This document shows, in pieces, positions 13,789-21,079 of a stretch of DNA of 36,864 nucleotides. Position numbers and translations under genes: made by a program. The notes below the pieces were generated by a model, which was not told the DNA's origin, made no database searches, and was given only the letters and a program-made list of their open reading frames with translations. Positions within the stretch are counted from its first letter, which is position 1. Each line of letters opens with the position of its first letter. This DNA is from a virus. The DNA lies in IMG/VR virus record IMGVR_UViG_3300031673_000224, positions 1-36,864 of that record; one strand, written 5' to 3'.

Positions 13789-14535
13789 ATGGCAAAAGAG
13801 AAGGAGAGTGAAGAGGCATTGAACAACGCTGTTGCGGGAGAAGAGGTAAAGGAACCGGAAGTCAAAGAACCGGAGGAAACCCCCGAAGCGATAGCGGCCA
13901 GGGAGAAATTAGAGGAGCACAAGGAACGCTCCGATCTGGGGCGAAAGGTCAAGGAATTGAACGAGAAGATAGATTCTGAAATAGGGTCTATCAGCGACAA
14001 GATTGATCAACTATTGGAAAAGAAGGAAACCCCGGAAATGGATGAGTTTGATGGAGAACGGATTCTCAACAAAAAGGAACTCGATGATTATTGGGATAAA
14101 AAAATGAGGGCCAGGGAATCTGCCCAAAAGAAAGCGGATGCCGATTACAACACGGCTTATTTCAGAACCATCGGCCAGTACAAGGCCAAAGAAGATGAGG
14201 CCGATTACGAGGCCATATTGAAAGAGTTTCAAGCCAACCACAACGTCAGGCGGTCAAACGATCCTCAAGCGGATGCCCGTTATAACTATCTCGAAGCATC
14301 CAACGCCTATTACAAGAAGAAATCAGGAACCCCGGAAAATCCCTTGAAGGGGAAAGGTAACGACTTGCCTCTCGGGGCAGGTTCCGAAGGAGAGCCGGTG
14401 GTTGAGAAAGAAACTCCGATGCCGAAACTCGATAGTTTCGCGGAAGATTATGTAAAAGCTACGGGCATGAGCGAAGAGGCGGTTAAAAAGGCACTGGCTT
14501 CTGATTTGCCCTTATCCATTGCTAAGAGATATTAG
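13789..14535 (+). CDS. Scaffolding-like protein
   Basis: 248 aa from ATG 13789. Highly charged: an acidic N-terminus with VKEPEVKEPEETPEAIAA, a coiled-coil segment (about residues 40-80, with heptad-like DKIDQLLEKK), a helical middle and a C-terminal helix typical of capsid-binding tails (SEEAVKKALASDLPLSIAKRY, given here as SEEAVKKALASD). Composition, length and position between portal and capsid genes fit a scaffold that guides capsid assembly and then leaves. No protease gene is visible nearby. Upstream in-frame codons overlap the previous gene and are not used. Confidence 0.7.
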   Translation: MAKEKESEEALNNAVAGEEVKEPEVKEPEETPEAIAAREKLEEHKERSDLGRKVKELNEKIDSEIGSISDKIDQLLEKKETPEMDEFDGERILNKKELDDYWDKKMRARESAQKKADADYNTAYFRTIGQYKAKEDEADYEAILKEFQANHNVRRSNDPQADARYNYLEASNAYYKKKSGTPENPLKGKGNDLPLGAGSEGEPVVEKETPMPKLDSFAEDYVKATGMSEEAVKKALASDLPLSIAKRY

Positions 14536-14550
14536 TAGAATTTAATTTTC

Positions 14551-14607
14551 AGGGACACTCAAGAAAATTGAAGCCCTACCGGGAGATATCCCCGTGGGGC
14601 TTTTTTT
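14551..14607 (+). terminator. Repeated RNA element, copy C
   Basis: AGGG (14551-14554)/CCCT (14574-14577) with inner TCAA/TTGA around GAAAA. The terminator is AGCCCTAC (14572-14579) with GTGGGGCT (14594-14601), then a C-C mismatch, then GGGA/TCCC with loop GATA; seven T follow. The inner-hairpin sequence differs from copies A and D but still pairs. The next ATG is 16 bases on. Confidence 0.68.
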
Positions 14608-14623
14608 GTTTATGGAGGCAAGT

Positions 14624-14980
14624 ATGGCTTACCAGCATAGGCTTCCCAAGGAATCACGAACCATCCCCGTGCGCGGCAATTCCGTGCGAGGCGGTGGGGA
14701 GGATTACGGCAAGTACTATCGCTGCTGGAATTGCGGGTTCATCTGTAACGTGGACAGAGATGAACTCGGTGGGCCGGAAAGCAAAGCCGATATTACGCCA
14801 ACGGCATATACCCAGTTGGATCAGTATGGCAACACCGCCTATCACTGTCAGGGAGCAGCGGGTAAGACACAAACCATCTGCGAAGCGGCAGGAGGGACGT
14901 GGGCCAGTACTCGGTATCAACCGGTGGTGAATTCAGGTTGTCCATTGTGCGGCTCTCCGAATTGGAGAGGCGATTATTAA
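14624..14980 (+). CDS. Zinc-ribbon protein in the head operon (118 aa)
   Basis: TGGAGGC 5 bases before ATG 14624. Two zinc knuckles, CWNCGF (about residues 30-35) and CPLCGSPNW near the C-terminus, enclose an 80-residue insert with further Cys (YHCQGAAG, TICEAAGG). The final RGDY is a possible but unproven integrin-like motif. Its position between scaffold and capsid genes suggests a virion or assembly role. Unrecognised family. Confidence 0.62.
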   Translation: MAYQHRLPKESRTIPVRGNSVRGGGEDYGKYYRCWNCGFICNVDRDELGGPESKADITPTAYTQLDQYGNTAYHCQGAAGKTQTICEAAGGTWASTRYQPVVNSGCPLCGSPNWRGDY

Positions 14981-15003
14981 CTAAAACAAGAAAGGAGTTT
15001 ATC

Positions 15004-15822
15004 ATGCCTATTTCACAGGCTTATGGCACTCCTCATGCGATATGGGTTCCAATCTACGGAGATGTTTATAACGGCGCTTGTGTATGCCGTGATAAATCTG
15101 CCGTTGCTGATGATTATGCGATGATTCAATTCCCTGTAGCTTCTGGGCACATGGCTCAGACCAATATTGATACGCCGTTTGGTGCCGTTATTGGGAACAA
15201 CCTGAGAAGGCCGCTTTATAGTGCGGCTGGCAAATGTGAGTACATTTCCTATGTGAGCCCCCATGATTCTACTACCGAATATGTGAGCACAGGTGGGCAT
15301 CTGGCTGCCGGGGCAAGGGAAGCAATGGTTAAATGTACTCTCATTGATCCCACCACGATTCTGAGAACAAATCTCGTGGTTACTGCTCCGGGAACGCCTC
15401 CAACGGAAGAAACGGTCGCTACTACTGATACTAATGGTCTTAGTGGCGATACAGTGGCTACCACAGATTGTACCCCGCTTGATGGGTTGTGTACTTATTA
15501 TGTGAGGAAAGGCAAGAACGCAGGTCAATACAGAATAATGGATACTGTGAGTACCACAGAACATGATTTTAACATACCTATGTATGCTGATATGGAAGCG
15601 GGTGATACGGTTCTCGTGGTTAATCTTCCCTTGTTTGGTTATGGGAAGTGTCAGCTTGCGGCTACCTATTGCAACTGTTTCGATATCGCTGACGGATGTG
15701 GAACAAACAGTTACACCATTGATGTAATCAGACTTAACCTTGCCGAAAAAGGCAACGAATATTGTGAATTTCGTTGGAACATTATGAACTTTGGCCCGTA
15801 TGCCACTCAAAGGGCATCATAA
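15004..15822 (+). CDS. Cysteine-rich pre-capsid (putative decoration) protein
   Basis: 272 aa from ATG 15004, 4 bases after AAAGGAGTTT begins to end. Beta-rich sequence with about a dozen Cys (GACVCRD, GKCEYIS, TYCNCFDIADGCG), unusual for a cytoplasmically assembled phage protein; these may bind metal. TVATTD occurs twice (about residues 140 and 155). It sits immediately before the major capsid gene with 14 bases between, as head decoration or cement proteins often do. No family recognised, so decoration is inference. Confidence 0.55.
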   Translation: MPISQAYGTPHAIWVPIYGDVYNGACVCRDKSAVADDYAMIQFPVASGHMAQTNIDTPFGAVIGNNLRRPLYSAAGKCEYISYVSPHDSTTEYVSTGGHLAAGAREAMVKCTLIDPTTILRTNLVVTAPGTPPTEETVATTDTNGLSGDTVATTDCTPLDGLCTYYVRKGKNAGQYRIMDTVSTTEHDFNIPMYADMEAGDTVLVVNLPLFGYGKCQLAATYCNCFDIADGCGTNSYTIDVIRLNLAEKGNEYCEFRWNIMNFGPYATQRAS

Positions 15823-15836
15823 GGAGGAAATAAACT

Positions 15837-16760
15837 ATGGCTAATCCACTGGACAGTGCAGCATTTGTGAGGTTGCTCGTAGAGGATCTCAGAGAAGTGT
15901 CGGAAAATGCCTACAATGAACTTCCTTCCATGATCCCTACTCTCTATCGGATGCTTGATAGTGATAGTGCATGGGAAGAGTTCTACAATGTAGGCGATGT
16001 GCCGGATATTCCAGAATTTAACGGCAAGATTACGTTTCTTGCCAGGTATCCGGGTTATCATACGAAAATTGAACCTAAAGAGTACGCAGGCGGCTTGCAG
16101 TGGGAACGGAAATTTCTCGATAACAAGAAATATAACGTTCTCCGTAATGAATCTGCTGGCCTGATGCGGGCAGCACATAGGGTGCGAGAGAAATGCGGTG
16201 CCAGGGCTTTTACTGGTGCCTTTTCAAGCGCCTTTGATTTCATGGAATCAGAGGAAGGCGTGTCTCTCTGTAGCACCGCTCACCTAACCAAGTCAGGAAC
16301 TTCGACATCTTCCGGTTTTAGCAACTCTGGAACCACTGCCTTTTCTAAAACAGGTGTGGCCGCCACGAGAATCCTGATGAGGAAATTCAGAAGCGATATT
16401 TCAGAGCGGATCGATATTGGCGATAATCTGTCTTTGATCGTACCGGATTATTTGGCTGACGATGCCTATGAACTGGTGAAAACTCCCAAAGGCATGGATG
16501 TGGCCCATGATAACGTCAATATGGCTTACGGCCGTTATGAAGTCATTCCTTATATGAGGCTTGATGATTCGGATACCAATAACTGGTTCATGGTTGACAA
16601 GGCCCGGATGAAACAAGACTTGATCTGGATTGACAGAATAGCGCCCGAACCCAAAACCACGATAGATTTTATGACATATATCACGCAACAAGCTGTGTAT
16701 ATGAACATTGGCTATGGGTTTAAAAACTGGCGCTGGATCTACGGACAGAACGTGAGTTAA
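15837..16760 (+). CDS. Major capsid protein (Mu gpT-like, HK97 fold)
   Basis: 307 aa, like Mu gpT (about 305 aa). The layout fits: long N-terminal helix, GLQWERKFLDNKKYNVL (E-loop region), SLCSTAHLTKSG, a NLSLIVPDYLADDAYELV spine segment, and a C-terminal MNIGYGFKNWRWIYGQNVS. AAGGAGGAAATAAACT gives a strong ribosome site. It follows the decoration candidate and precedes leader element E. No terminator follows directly; the first stop signal beyond is the hairpin of element E, which lacks a T run. Confidence 0.82.
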   Translation: MANPLDSAAFVRLLVEDLREVSENAYNELPSMIPTLYRMLDSDSAWEEFYNVGDVPDIPEFNGKITFLARYPGYHTKIEPKEYAGGLQWERKFLDNKKYNVLRNESAGLMRAAHRVREKCGARAFTGAFSSAFDFMESEEGVSLCSTAHLTKSGTSTSSGFSNSGTTAFSKTGVAATRILMRKFRSDISERIDIGDNLSLIVPDYLADDAYELVKTPKGMDVAHDNVNMAYGRYEVIPYMRLDDSDTNNWFMVDKARMKQDLIWIDRIAPEPKTTIDFMTYITQQAVYMNIGYGFKNWRWIYGQNVS

Positions 16761-16767
16761 ACAAAAA

Positions 16768-16869
16768 TTAGGGGACAGCCTGACGAGGGCTTCCCCTAAT
16801 ACAATAGGGTAAGCGAGAGTGTGATTCTCTCGGGACGTGCATGAGACAGGGCAGGTTTCCTAGAAAGGA
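16768..16869 (+). promoter_or_regulatory. Two-copy structured leader RNA, copy E
   Basis: Hairpin 1: TTAGGGGA-C-AGCC / GGCT-TCCCCTAA with loop TGACGAG. Linker ATACAATAGGGTAAGCG (16799-16815). Hairpin 2: CGAGAG/CTCTCG with a 7-nt loop. A partly paired TGC/GCA arm encloses CATGAGA. TCCT/AGGA (16858-16869) then covers the Shine-Dalgarno, 6 bases before the beta-helix start. The layout matches copy F with compensatory changes in both hairpins. Confidence 0.6.
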
Positions 16870-16875
16870 TTTATT

Positions 16876-17898
16876 ATGAGTTATACACATTTCCCACACG
16901 GGATAACAAGTTTTGGTGTACCTGTTGGCCCCAATACGCAGGGGCTCACTGGAGATGCCTTTTTCGTAACAGCGGCAGACTCCACAACCAATAAATTTAG
17001 GACATGGTCTGAAGCTAATCTTCCCCATGATAAATTATTTACTACGGTAGCCGATGCTTATGCTGCTTGTACGACTGGCCGGAACGATACAGTCTATGTT
17101 TTTCCTGGAAATTACACAGTCACCGCATCTTTAACATGGGCTAAAGACCAAACACATTTAGTTGGTCTTGGCGGGCCGAATCAAAGGCATTGTCCTACAA
17201 CGGCTACTGAAGGTGCGGTAAGGGTTTATTGTGCAACTTCGGCAGTGGATAACATTTTTAACATTACTGGCAACTATGTGCAGATTCATGGACTCCAAAC
17301 TATGAACACATATAGTGGCAATGATAACCGTTGCGATTTCCTTATTTCCGCTAAGAATACTTATATGAATAATTGTCGTCCACGGGGAGGGAATGGTGCC
17401 AATCAGTTAAATCATGCTGATGGTGGTGTTCCTCTTATTATTGCATCAGGGACGGCAGGAGCGGGTAACGCATTTACGGCAGAAAATTGCCTTTTTGGAA
17501 GTGCCGGCAATAATGCCCGTACGGTTGGAGCAGGTGCAGTATTGTTTGAGGGTGGTGCGGTGGCTGGTTTTGCACCAATTTTCCGTAACTGTCAGTTTGA
17601 AATGAGATGTGAAACTAGCGGAAGTTCTGATCCGAAGTTAATTCATCTTGCAGCGGATTATGCAGTTGATCGTCTGTTGCTCTTTGATCAATGTACATTC
17701 TATAACTTTTACGAAAATCTTGCAGCTATGCCGGATTATTGTATCGTTGATGATTGTGGGTCAACTCACATGATAGGTCTCAAAGACTGTTTTATGTATG
17801 GGTTTGATTATTGGTGCAACCTAGCCACATATTGTTTTACCAATACTGCTGATGCAGTTGGTTATGGTGGTAAATCTATCACAATTACTACAGGTTAA
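16876..17898 (+). CDS. Parallel beta-helix virion protein 1
   Basis: 340 aa. The N-terminus THFPHGITSFGVPV is shared with the gene at 18323. The body has repeating short strands with Asn/Gly turns (GNYVQIHGLQT, NTYMNNCRPRGGNG, RNCQFEMRCE), typical of right-handed beta-helices. Such proteins beside capsid genes of environmental phages are thought to be head-surface or fibre-like decorations. ATG follows AAAGGA at 16864. Duplicated with its leader RNA (elements E and F). Confidence 0.62.
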   Translation: MSYTHFPHGITSFGVPVGPNTQGLTGDAFFVTAADSTTNKFRTWSEANLPHDKLFTTVADAYAACTTGRNDTVYVFPGNYTVTASLTWAKDQTHLVGLGGPNQRHCPTTATEGAVRVYCATSAVDNIFNITGNYVQIHGLQTMNTYSGNDNRCDFLISAKNTYMNNCRPRGGNGANQLNHADGGVPLIIASGTAGAGNAFTAENCLFGSAGNNARTVGAGAVLFEGGAVAGFAPIFRNCQFEMRCETSGSSDPKLIHLAADYAVDRLLLFDQCTFYNFYENLAAMPDYCIVDDCGSTHMIGLKDCFMYGFDYWCNLATYCFTNTADAVGYGGKSITITTG

Positions 17899-17909
17899 CA
17901 GGAGGTTTT

Positions 17910-18107
17910 ATGCTTACGATTAAAAAACCATGTCCAGTATGCCAAGGATCTGGAACCATACCTACTGCTACAGGACAAGGAGAGGATTGTACCATTTGTA
18001 ATAAAACCGGATATGTGGAAATGGGTGTAATTGACGTTTCTGATATCACAAACAAACTTGATACAATCACAGCAGCTTTGACTAAAATCTGGAATAAAGT
18101 AAAATAA
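17910..18107 (+). CDS. DnaJ-type zinc-finger protein with coiled-coil tail (65 aa)
   Basis: CPVCQGSGTI and CTICNKTGYV are two CxxCxG knuckles as in DnaJ's central domain. The tail (ISNKLDTITAALTKIWNKV region) is a short helix that may oligomerise. GGAGG precedes the ATG by 5 bases. It lies between the two beta-helix genes, just before RNA element D. No co-chaperone J-domain is present. Confidence 0.65.
   Translation: MLTIKKPCPVCQGSGTIPTATGQGEDCTICNKTGYVEMGVIDVSDITNKLDTITAALTKIWNKVK
18078..18105 (+). promoter_or_regulatory. Possible promoter ahead of RNA element D
   Basis: TTGACT (5/6), 16-base spacer, TAAAAT (5/6). It lies within the end of the zinc-finger gene and would start transcription near 18112, just before element D. 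A chance match is quite possible in this AT-rich stretch. Confidence 0.28.
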
Positions 18108-18133
18108 CCTTAAGAGCATACTGAATTACACAT

Positions 18134-18203
18134 AGGGACGCTCTAGTCAATAGAAACCCTCCAAGGATAGATGACTTAAATCACCTTCTTTGGGGGGTTT
18201 TTT
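18134..18203 (+). terminator. Repeated RNA element, copy D
   Basis: AGGG (18134-18137)/CCCT (18157-18160) with inner TCTA/TAGA around GTCAA. The terminator stem is 13 bp, 18154-18166 with 18188-18200, two wobbles, six T. Here the GCCC of other copies is ACCC and the partner changes from GGGC to GGGT, a compensating change that supports the terminator pairing. Confidence 0.7.
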
Positions 18204-18215
18204 GCGTTCAATCTT

Positions 18216-18316
18216 CAGGCAGGTTTGATGAGAGTCTGTCTGGATACAAAAGGGTAAGCGGGTGTGAAAATCATCCGAGCGACTCCATGAGATGAGGGGA
18301 GGCGTTCCAAAAGGAG
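18216..18316 (+). promoter_or_regulatory. Two-copy structured leader RNA, copy F
   Basis: Hairpin 1: 18216-18225 with 18233-18242, 10 pairs (three wobbles) and loop TGATGAG. Linker ATACAAAAGGGTAAGCG (18244-18260), one base different from copy E. Hairpin 2: CGGGTG/CATCCG with a 7-nt loop. CTCC/GGAG encloses ATGAGA. TCC-AAAA-GGA lies over the Shine-Dalgarno. It follows element D with 12 bases between. Confidence 0.6.
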
Positions 18317-18322
18317 AATATG

Positions 18323-19240
18323 ATGGGACTCACGCAATTTCCTAACGGGATAAGTTCATTTGGTGTGCCTGTAATCGGGGGTTCTCAAATTCCCGTAACC
18401 ACAGGTACTTATTTTTTCGTAGACGATTCAGGCTCTAACGCTAATGATGGTAAAGATCCGGATCATCCGTTTGCAGACATAGACTACGCAATCGGTCAAT
18501 GTACGGCTAGTAAGGGTGATGTGATTTTGGTTATGCCTGGTCATAGCGAAGATCCGATTGTCAGCATTACAGCCGATATTGCGGGAATCTGCATTTATGG
18601 GTTGGGATGGGGTGCAAACAGACCGACTATCACTTTCGGTGCATTAGGGGCGACATTTGCTATTACAGGGGCCTCAGTAAGGGTCTCTAACCTGAGATTT
18701 GATCTTGGTACTGTAGCAGCCACGGTTACAAATGCTATTAATATTACTGGTGAAGCAGCCATAGTTGATGGTTGCGAGACCGTGATGCATGCCACTTCAC
18801 AATTCACTAATCTTTTGACTGCTACGGATGCACAGTTTGTTAAGATTTACTACAACAAGTTCCACAGTCTACATACGGCAAGTGCAACTTCAGGAGTAGT
18901 TGTTGATGGATGTGATGACCTCGAAATTGTAGGCAATCAGATTGCAGGTCACTTTACTGAACATGCCCTTGATAACACCACTCCAGGTTCGTGCGATGAG
19001 ATTTTGAGGGCGTATATAGCTGACAACTCAATCAAGAATGACAGCGTTACCGCAGGTGATATGGCAGTAGAACTTGATGCCAATGCAACCGGAATCTTTG
19101 CTCGGAATATGTTATCCGGTGGATTAGCAACTACGGCTGCTAACTATGACATCGGCAATATGAGTTGTCTGGAAAGTTACATTGTTGATGATTTTGGTGT
19201 GGATGTTCACGGTATCGTTCTTGGTACTGCCGCTGAGTAA
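18323..19240 (+). CDS. Parallel beta-helix virion protein 2
   Basis: 305 aa. ATG 18323 (6 bases after AAGGAG) is preferred to ATG 18320. TQFPNGISSFGVPV repeats the start of the 16876 product; a DDSGSNANDGKDPDHPF segment with PFADIDYAIG resembles the N-terminal cap of pectate-lyase-like helices. The body has the repeating strand pattern (AVRVSNLRFD, FVKIYYNKFH, DLEIVGNQI). It ends with a shared-type cap (YIVDDFG), also seen in paralog 1 (CIVDDCG). Likely a virion-surface protein. Confidence 0.62.
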   Translation: MGLTQFPNGISSFGVPVIGGSQIPVTTGTYFFVDDSGSNANDGKDPDHPFADIDYAIGQCTASKGDVILVMPGHSEDPIVSITADIAGICIYGLGWGANRPTITFGALGATFAITGASVRVSNLRFDLGTVAATVTNAINITGEAAIVDGCETVMHATSQFTNLLTATDAQFVKIYYNKFHSLHTASATSGVVVDGCDDLEIVGNQIAGHFTEHALDNTTPGSCDEILRAYIADNSIKNDSVTAGDMAVELDANATGIFARNMLSGGLATTAANYDIGNMSCLESYIVDDFGVDVHGIVLGTAAE

Positions 19241-19245
19241 AAACT

Positions 19246-19269
19246 AAGGGGGGCGATAAAGCCCCCCTT
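19246..19269 (+). other. Perfect GC-rich hairpin between genes
   Basis: AAGGGGGGC pairs perfectly with GCCCCCCTT around GATAAA (9 bp). No T run follows (CAACAAGG), so it is not a standard intrinsic terminator. It may stabilise or separate the beta-helix message from the next gene, whose Shine-Dalgarno begins 5 bases later. Confidence 0.55.
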
Positions 19270-19285
19270 CAACAAGGAGATAACA

Positions 19286-19657
19286 ATGGGCTTTTTACGA
19301 GCAGATGGGATGCCGCCTGCTAACGCTTCCGGTATCGTAGAAGAAGAGAATGCCAGCCTTCAGATCATAGAGTCGTCATCCAGAAATGCAGGTCTATACC
19401 TCTATGTAGAGAAGATCAATATCTCGGTCTTTAAAGCTGCTGTGGGCGGTAATGGTATTCTTACTATCCAAACAGATGATGCCGATTGGATGTGGTCTAT
19501 TGATGTAGATAGCGTAAAGGATTTTTCTGTGGACTGGGGCGAAGCTGGCGTGAAGGTTAGTGACCTGGTAAATGAGGGCTTGCAGGCTATTCTATCGGGA
19601 GCAGATACGCAGGCATCCGTGTCTGTAGGTATCACAGCTCACTATGATAGGAGGTAA
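19286..19657 (+). CDS. Small beta-rich virion protein (123 aa)
   Basis: AAGGAG 6 bases upstream. Strand-rich sequence (AGLYLYVEKINISVFKAA, GGNGILTIQTDDADWMWSID) ending SVSVGITAHYDRR. Position after the beta-helix genes, and the similar sizes of the next two products, suggest a set of small head or tail-surface proteins. No family recognised. Confidence 0.6.
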   Translation: MGFLRADGMPPANASGIVEEENASLQIIESSSRNAGLYLYVEKINISVFKAAVGGNGILTIQTDDADWMWSIDVDSVKDFSVDWGEAGVKVSDLVNEGLQAILSGADTQASVSVGITAHYDRR

Positions 19658-19659
19658 AC

Positions 19660-19974
19660 ATGAACATTAAACCACTGTGCTTTTTATCAACGGTAGCTAT
19701 TACTACCACTCAGGAACGCTTGACACCCTTGGACTTAAATGTAGGGGCTGTTCTTATCACCGCAGAAAGATCCAACACGGGCTATGTCTACATTGGTGAT
19801 GAGAATGTCTCAAGTACTCATTATGGTGCGGACTTATCTGCCGGAGATAGTATCAGGATGACAGCCATAGACTTTGGATACGAGGCTGGCACCCAAATTT
19901 CCCTTACAGATATCTGGATTGATGTCAGCGTTTCAGGGGATGGCGTTTCGGTGATGTACATGGAAGAGGTGTAA
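19660..19974 (+). CDS. Small beta-sandwich-like protein (104 aa)
   Basis: It starts MNIKPLCFLSTVAITTTQER, then GYVYIGDENVSSTHYGADLS and a strand-rich end DIWIDVSVSGDGVSVMYMEE. The GYVYIGD..V....G..L..G segment resembles small phage capsid-decoration or neck beta-barrels. TAGGAGG 5 bases upstream. It is followed within 2 bases by the next gene. Role inferred only. Confidence 0.58.
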   Translation: MNIKPLCFLSTVAITTTQERLTPLDLNVGAVLITAERSNTGYVYIGDENVSSTHYGADLSAGDSIRMTAIDFGYEAGTQISLTDIWIDVSVSGDGVSVMYMEEV

Positions 19975-19976
19975 TC

Positions 19977-20381
19977 ATGGAAATAGAGAGAGCACGTAAG
20001 GCTTATCATTATCAATCAGCGGCGATAGATCTTTCAGAAGCTAGTGCTACTTTAGATAATCTTATTTTCATCCCTCGCGCTGGAACATTGCTGCGAGCAG
20101 CTATGATATTTATAGAAGCAACCGATGGCTCAGTTGATACTATGGCAGTCAAGGTGGGTTACGCCAATGCTGATGGTGGAAGTGATGATGTTGATGCCTA
20201 TGTTTTGGGTACAACCGATCAAGCAAATGGCTTAATATCTGCGAGTCAAGCTGTCGGCACGGTTCAAGAACTAACCTTAGCGTCAACCGCTCTCACGGCT
20301 GGAAAAATGATTACCATTTCGCATGTAACGGATGAGGCTGAAGCCGGGACAGTGTACGTTATCTTAGAATATGAATTTTAA
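19977..20381 (+). CDS. Small beta-rich virion protein (134 aa)
   Basis: Beta-rich (RAAMIFIEATDGSVDTMAVK, TAGKMITISHVTDEAEAGTV, YVILEYEF), resembling small phage decoration or fibre-base barrels. It begins 2 bases after the upstream stop with GAAGAGG in that gene. Low Cys, no TM. It forms a trio with the two genes before it. Confidence 0.58.
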   Translation: MEIERARKAYHYQSAAIDLSEASATLDNLIFIPRAGTLLRAAMIFIEATDGSVDTMAVKVGYANADGGSDDVDAYVLGTTDQANGLISASQAVGTVQELTLASTALTAGKMITISHVTDEAEAGTVYVILEYEF

Positions 20382-20395
20382 CCAAAGGAGATAAT

Positions 20396-20971
20396 ATGAA
20401 GGACATCGAATTTTTTGGACCGATAGACCGCAAGGAAGGCAAACCGGATGGCATAGTAACTTCAGAGTACCCAGTCTGGATGCACGGATTTCAGATTGAT
20501 GAGCTACGAGAAAGCCACGACAGGAAAGAGCGGGAATTAAAAGAAAACCGGATTCCCTTTGAGCATGTGGTCGCGGCAAGAGAAGAATTGAAACGAGAAA
20601 AAGCTAAACTCGATCTCATAGCGAAATCCAGGCCCAAATTGAATGATAAGCAAAAAGATGAACTTCATGCAGTATACAAAGAGCTGGGAAAAGACATTAA
20701 AAACTACATGTATACCCGTAGTGAAATGATGCTCGGAACTGCCAACGCACATGAAGAGGCTGATAGGATGATTACGCCAAGCATTACCGTACATCCTGAA
20801 ATAGCAAGAATGTGTAATCTTCAGGTTGCCGATGGCAAGGTTAGCAGAGATGGTGCCTCAAAAGCATTTAAAATAATCGGAAAAATGTTGGGAGAACCGA
20901 CGAATGTTGAAACCCTGAGAAGGGATAACGTAACCGTGAGAACTGGGGGGAGGCCCAAAAAAGGGGAGTAA
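20396..20971 (+). CDS. Charged helical protein (191 aa)
   Basis: AAAGGAG 6 bases upstream. An N-terminal MKDIEFFGPIDRKEGKPDG leads into a long charged helix (about residues 35-100, EELKREKAKLDLIAK) likely to coil. The C-terminus is compact (ITVHPEIARMCNLQVADGKV) and ends in a basic GGRPKKGE tail. Position between decoration-like genes and the adaptor suggests an assembly or virion role. No family recognised. Confidence 0.58.
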   Translation: MKDIEFFGPIDRKEGKPDGIVTSEYPVWMHGFQIDELRESHDRKERELKENRIPFEHVVAAREELKREKAKLDLIAKSRPKLNDKQKDELHAVYKELGKDIKNYMYTRSEMMLGTANAHEEADRMITPSITVHPEIARMCNLQVADGKVSRDGASKAFKIIGKMLGEPTNVETLRRDNVTVRTGGRPKKGE

Positions 20972-21037
20972 ATGGATGATATGGCTACTTCCGGGTATGG
21001 TTACAGCATCATCCTGAAATACACAAAGACTAGGTAA
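20972..21037 (+). CDS. Micro-ORF (21 aa)
   Basis: The ATG follows the previous TAA by overlap-free contact, with AAGGGGAG 6 bases upstream. It encodes MDDMATSGYGYSIILKYTKT-R. A good ribosome site makes translation plausible. No function suggested. The rest of the gap (21038-21067) is CT-rich without features. Confidence 0.35.
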   Translation: MDDMATSGYGYSIILKYTKTR

Positions 21038-21079
21038 TCCTTTCCTTGGCCTCCTTCCCAAACGATAGGAGAAGTATTG

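Noticed and set aside
14519-14546. TTGCTA-16-TTTAAT ahead of element C as a promoter
   Set aside because: A start here would fall inside the element and remove its 5' arm; -35 matches only 4/6.
15013-15810. Long - strand open frame (265 codons) across the pre-capsid gene
   Set aside because: Antisense shadow of a well-supported + strand gene; no ribosome site and no protein-like pattern.
16781-16799. CTGACGA in element E resembles the CUGANGA core of hammerhead ribozymes
   Set aside because: No GAAA follows the putative stem II and copy F has TTGATGA. The word lies in a conserved hairpin loop instead.
16768-16799. Hairpin 1 of element E as a terminator for the capsid gene
   Set aside because: Strong stem but no T run follows; its loop and linker match copy F, so it is better read as part of the leader.
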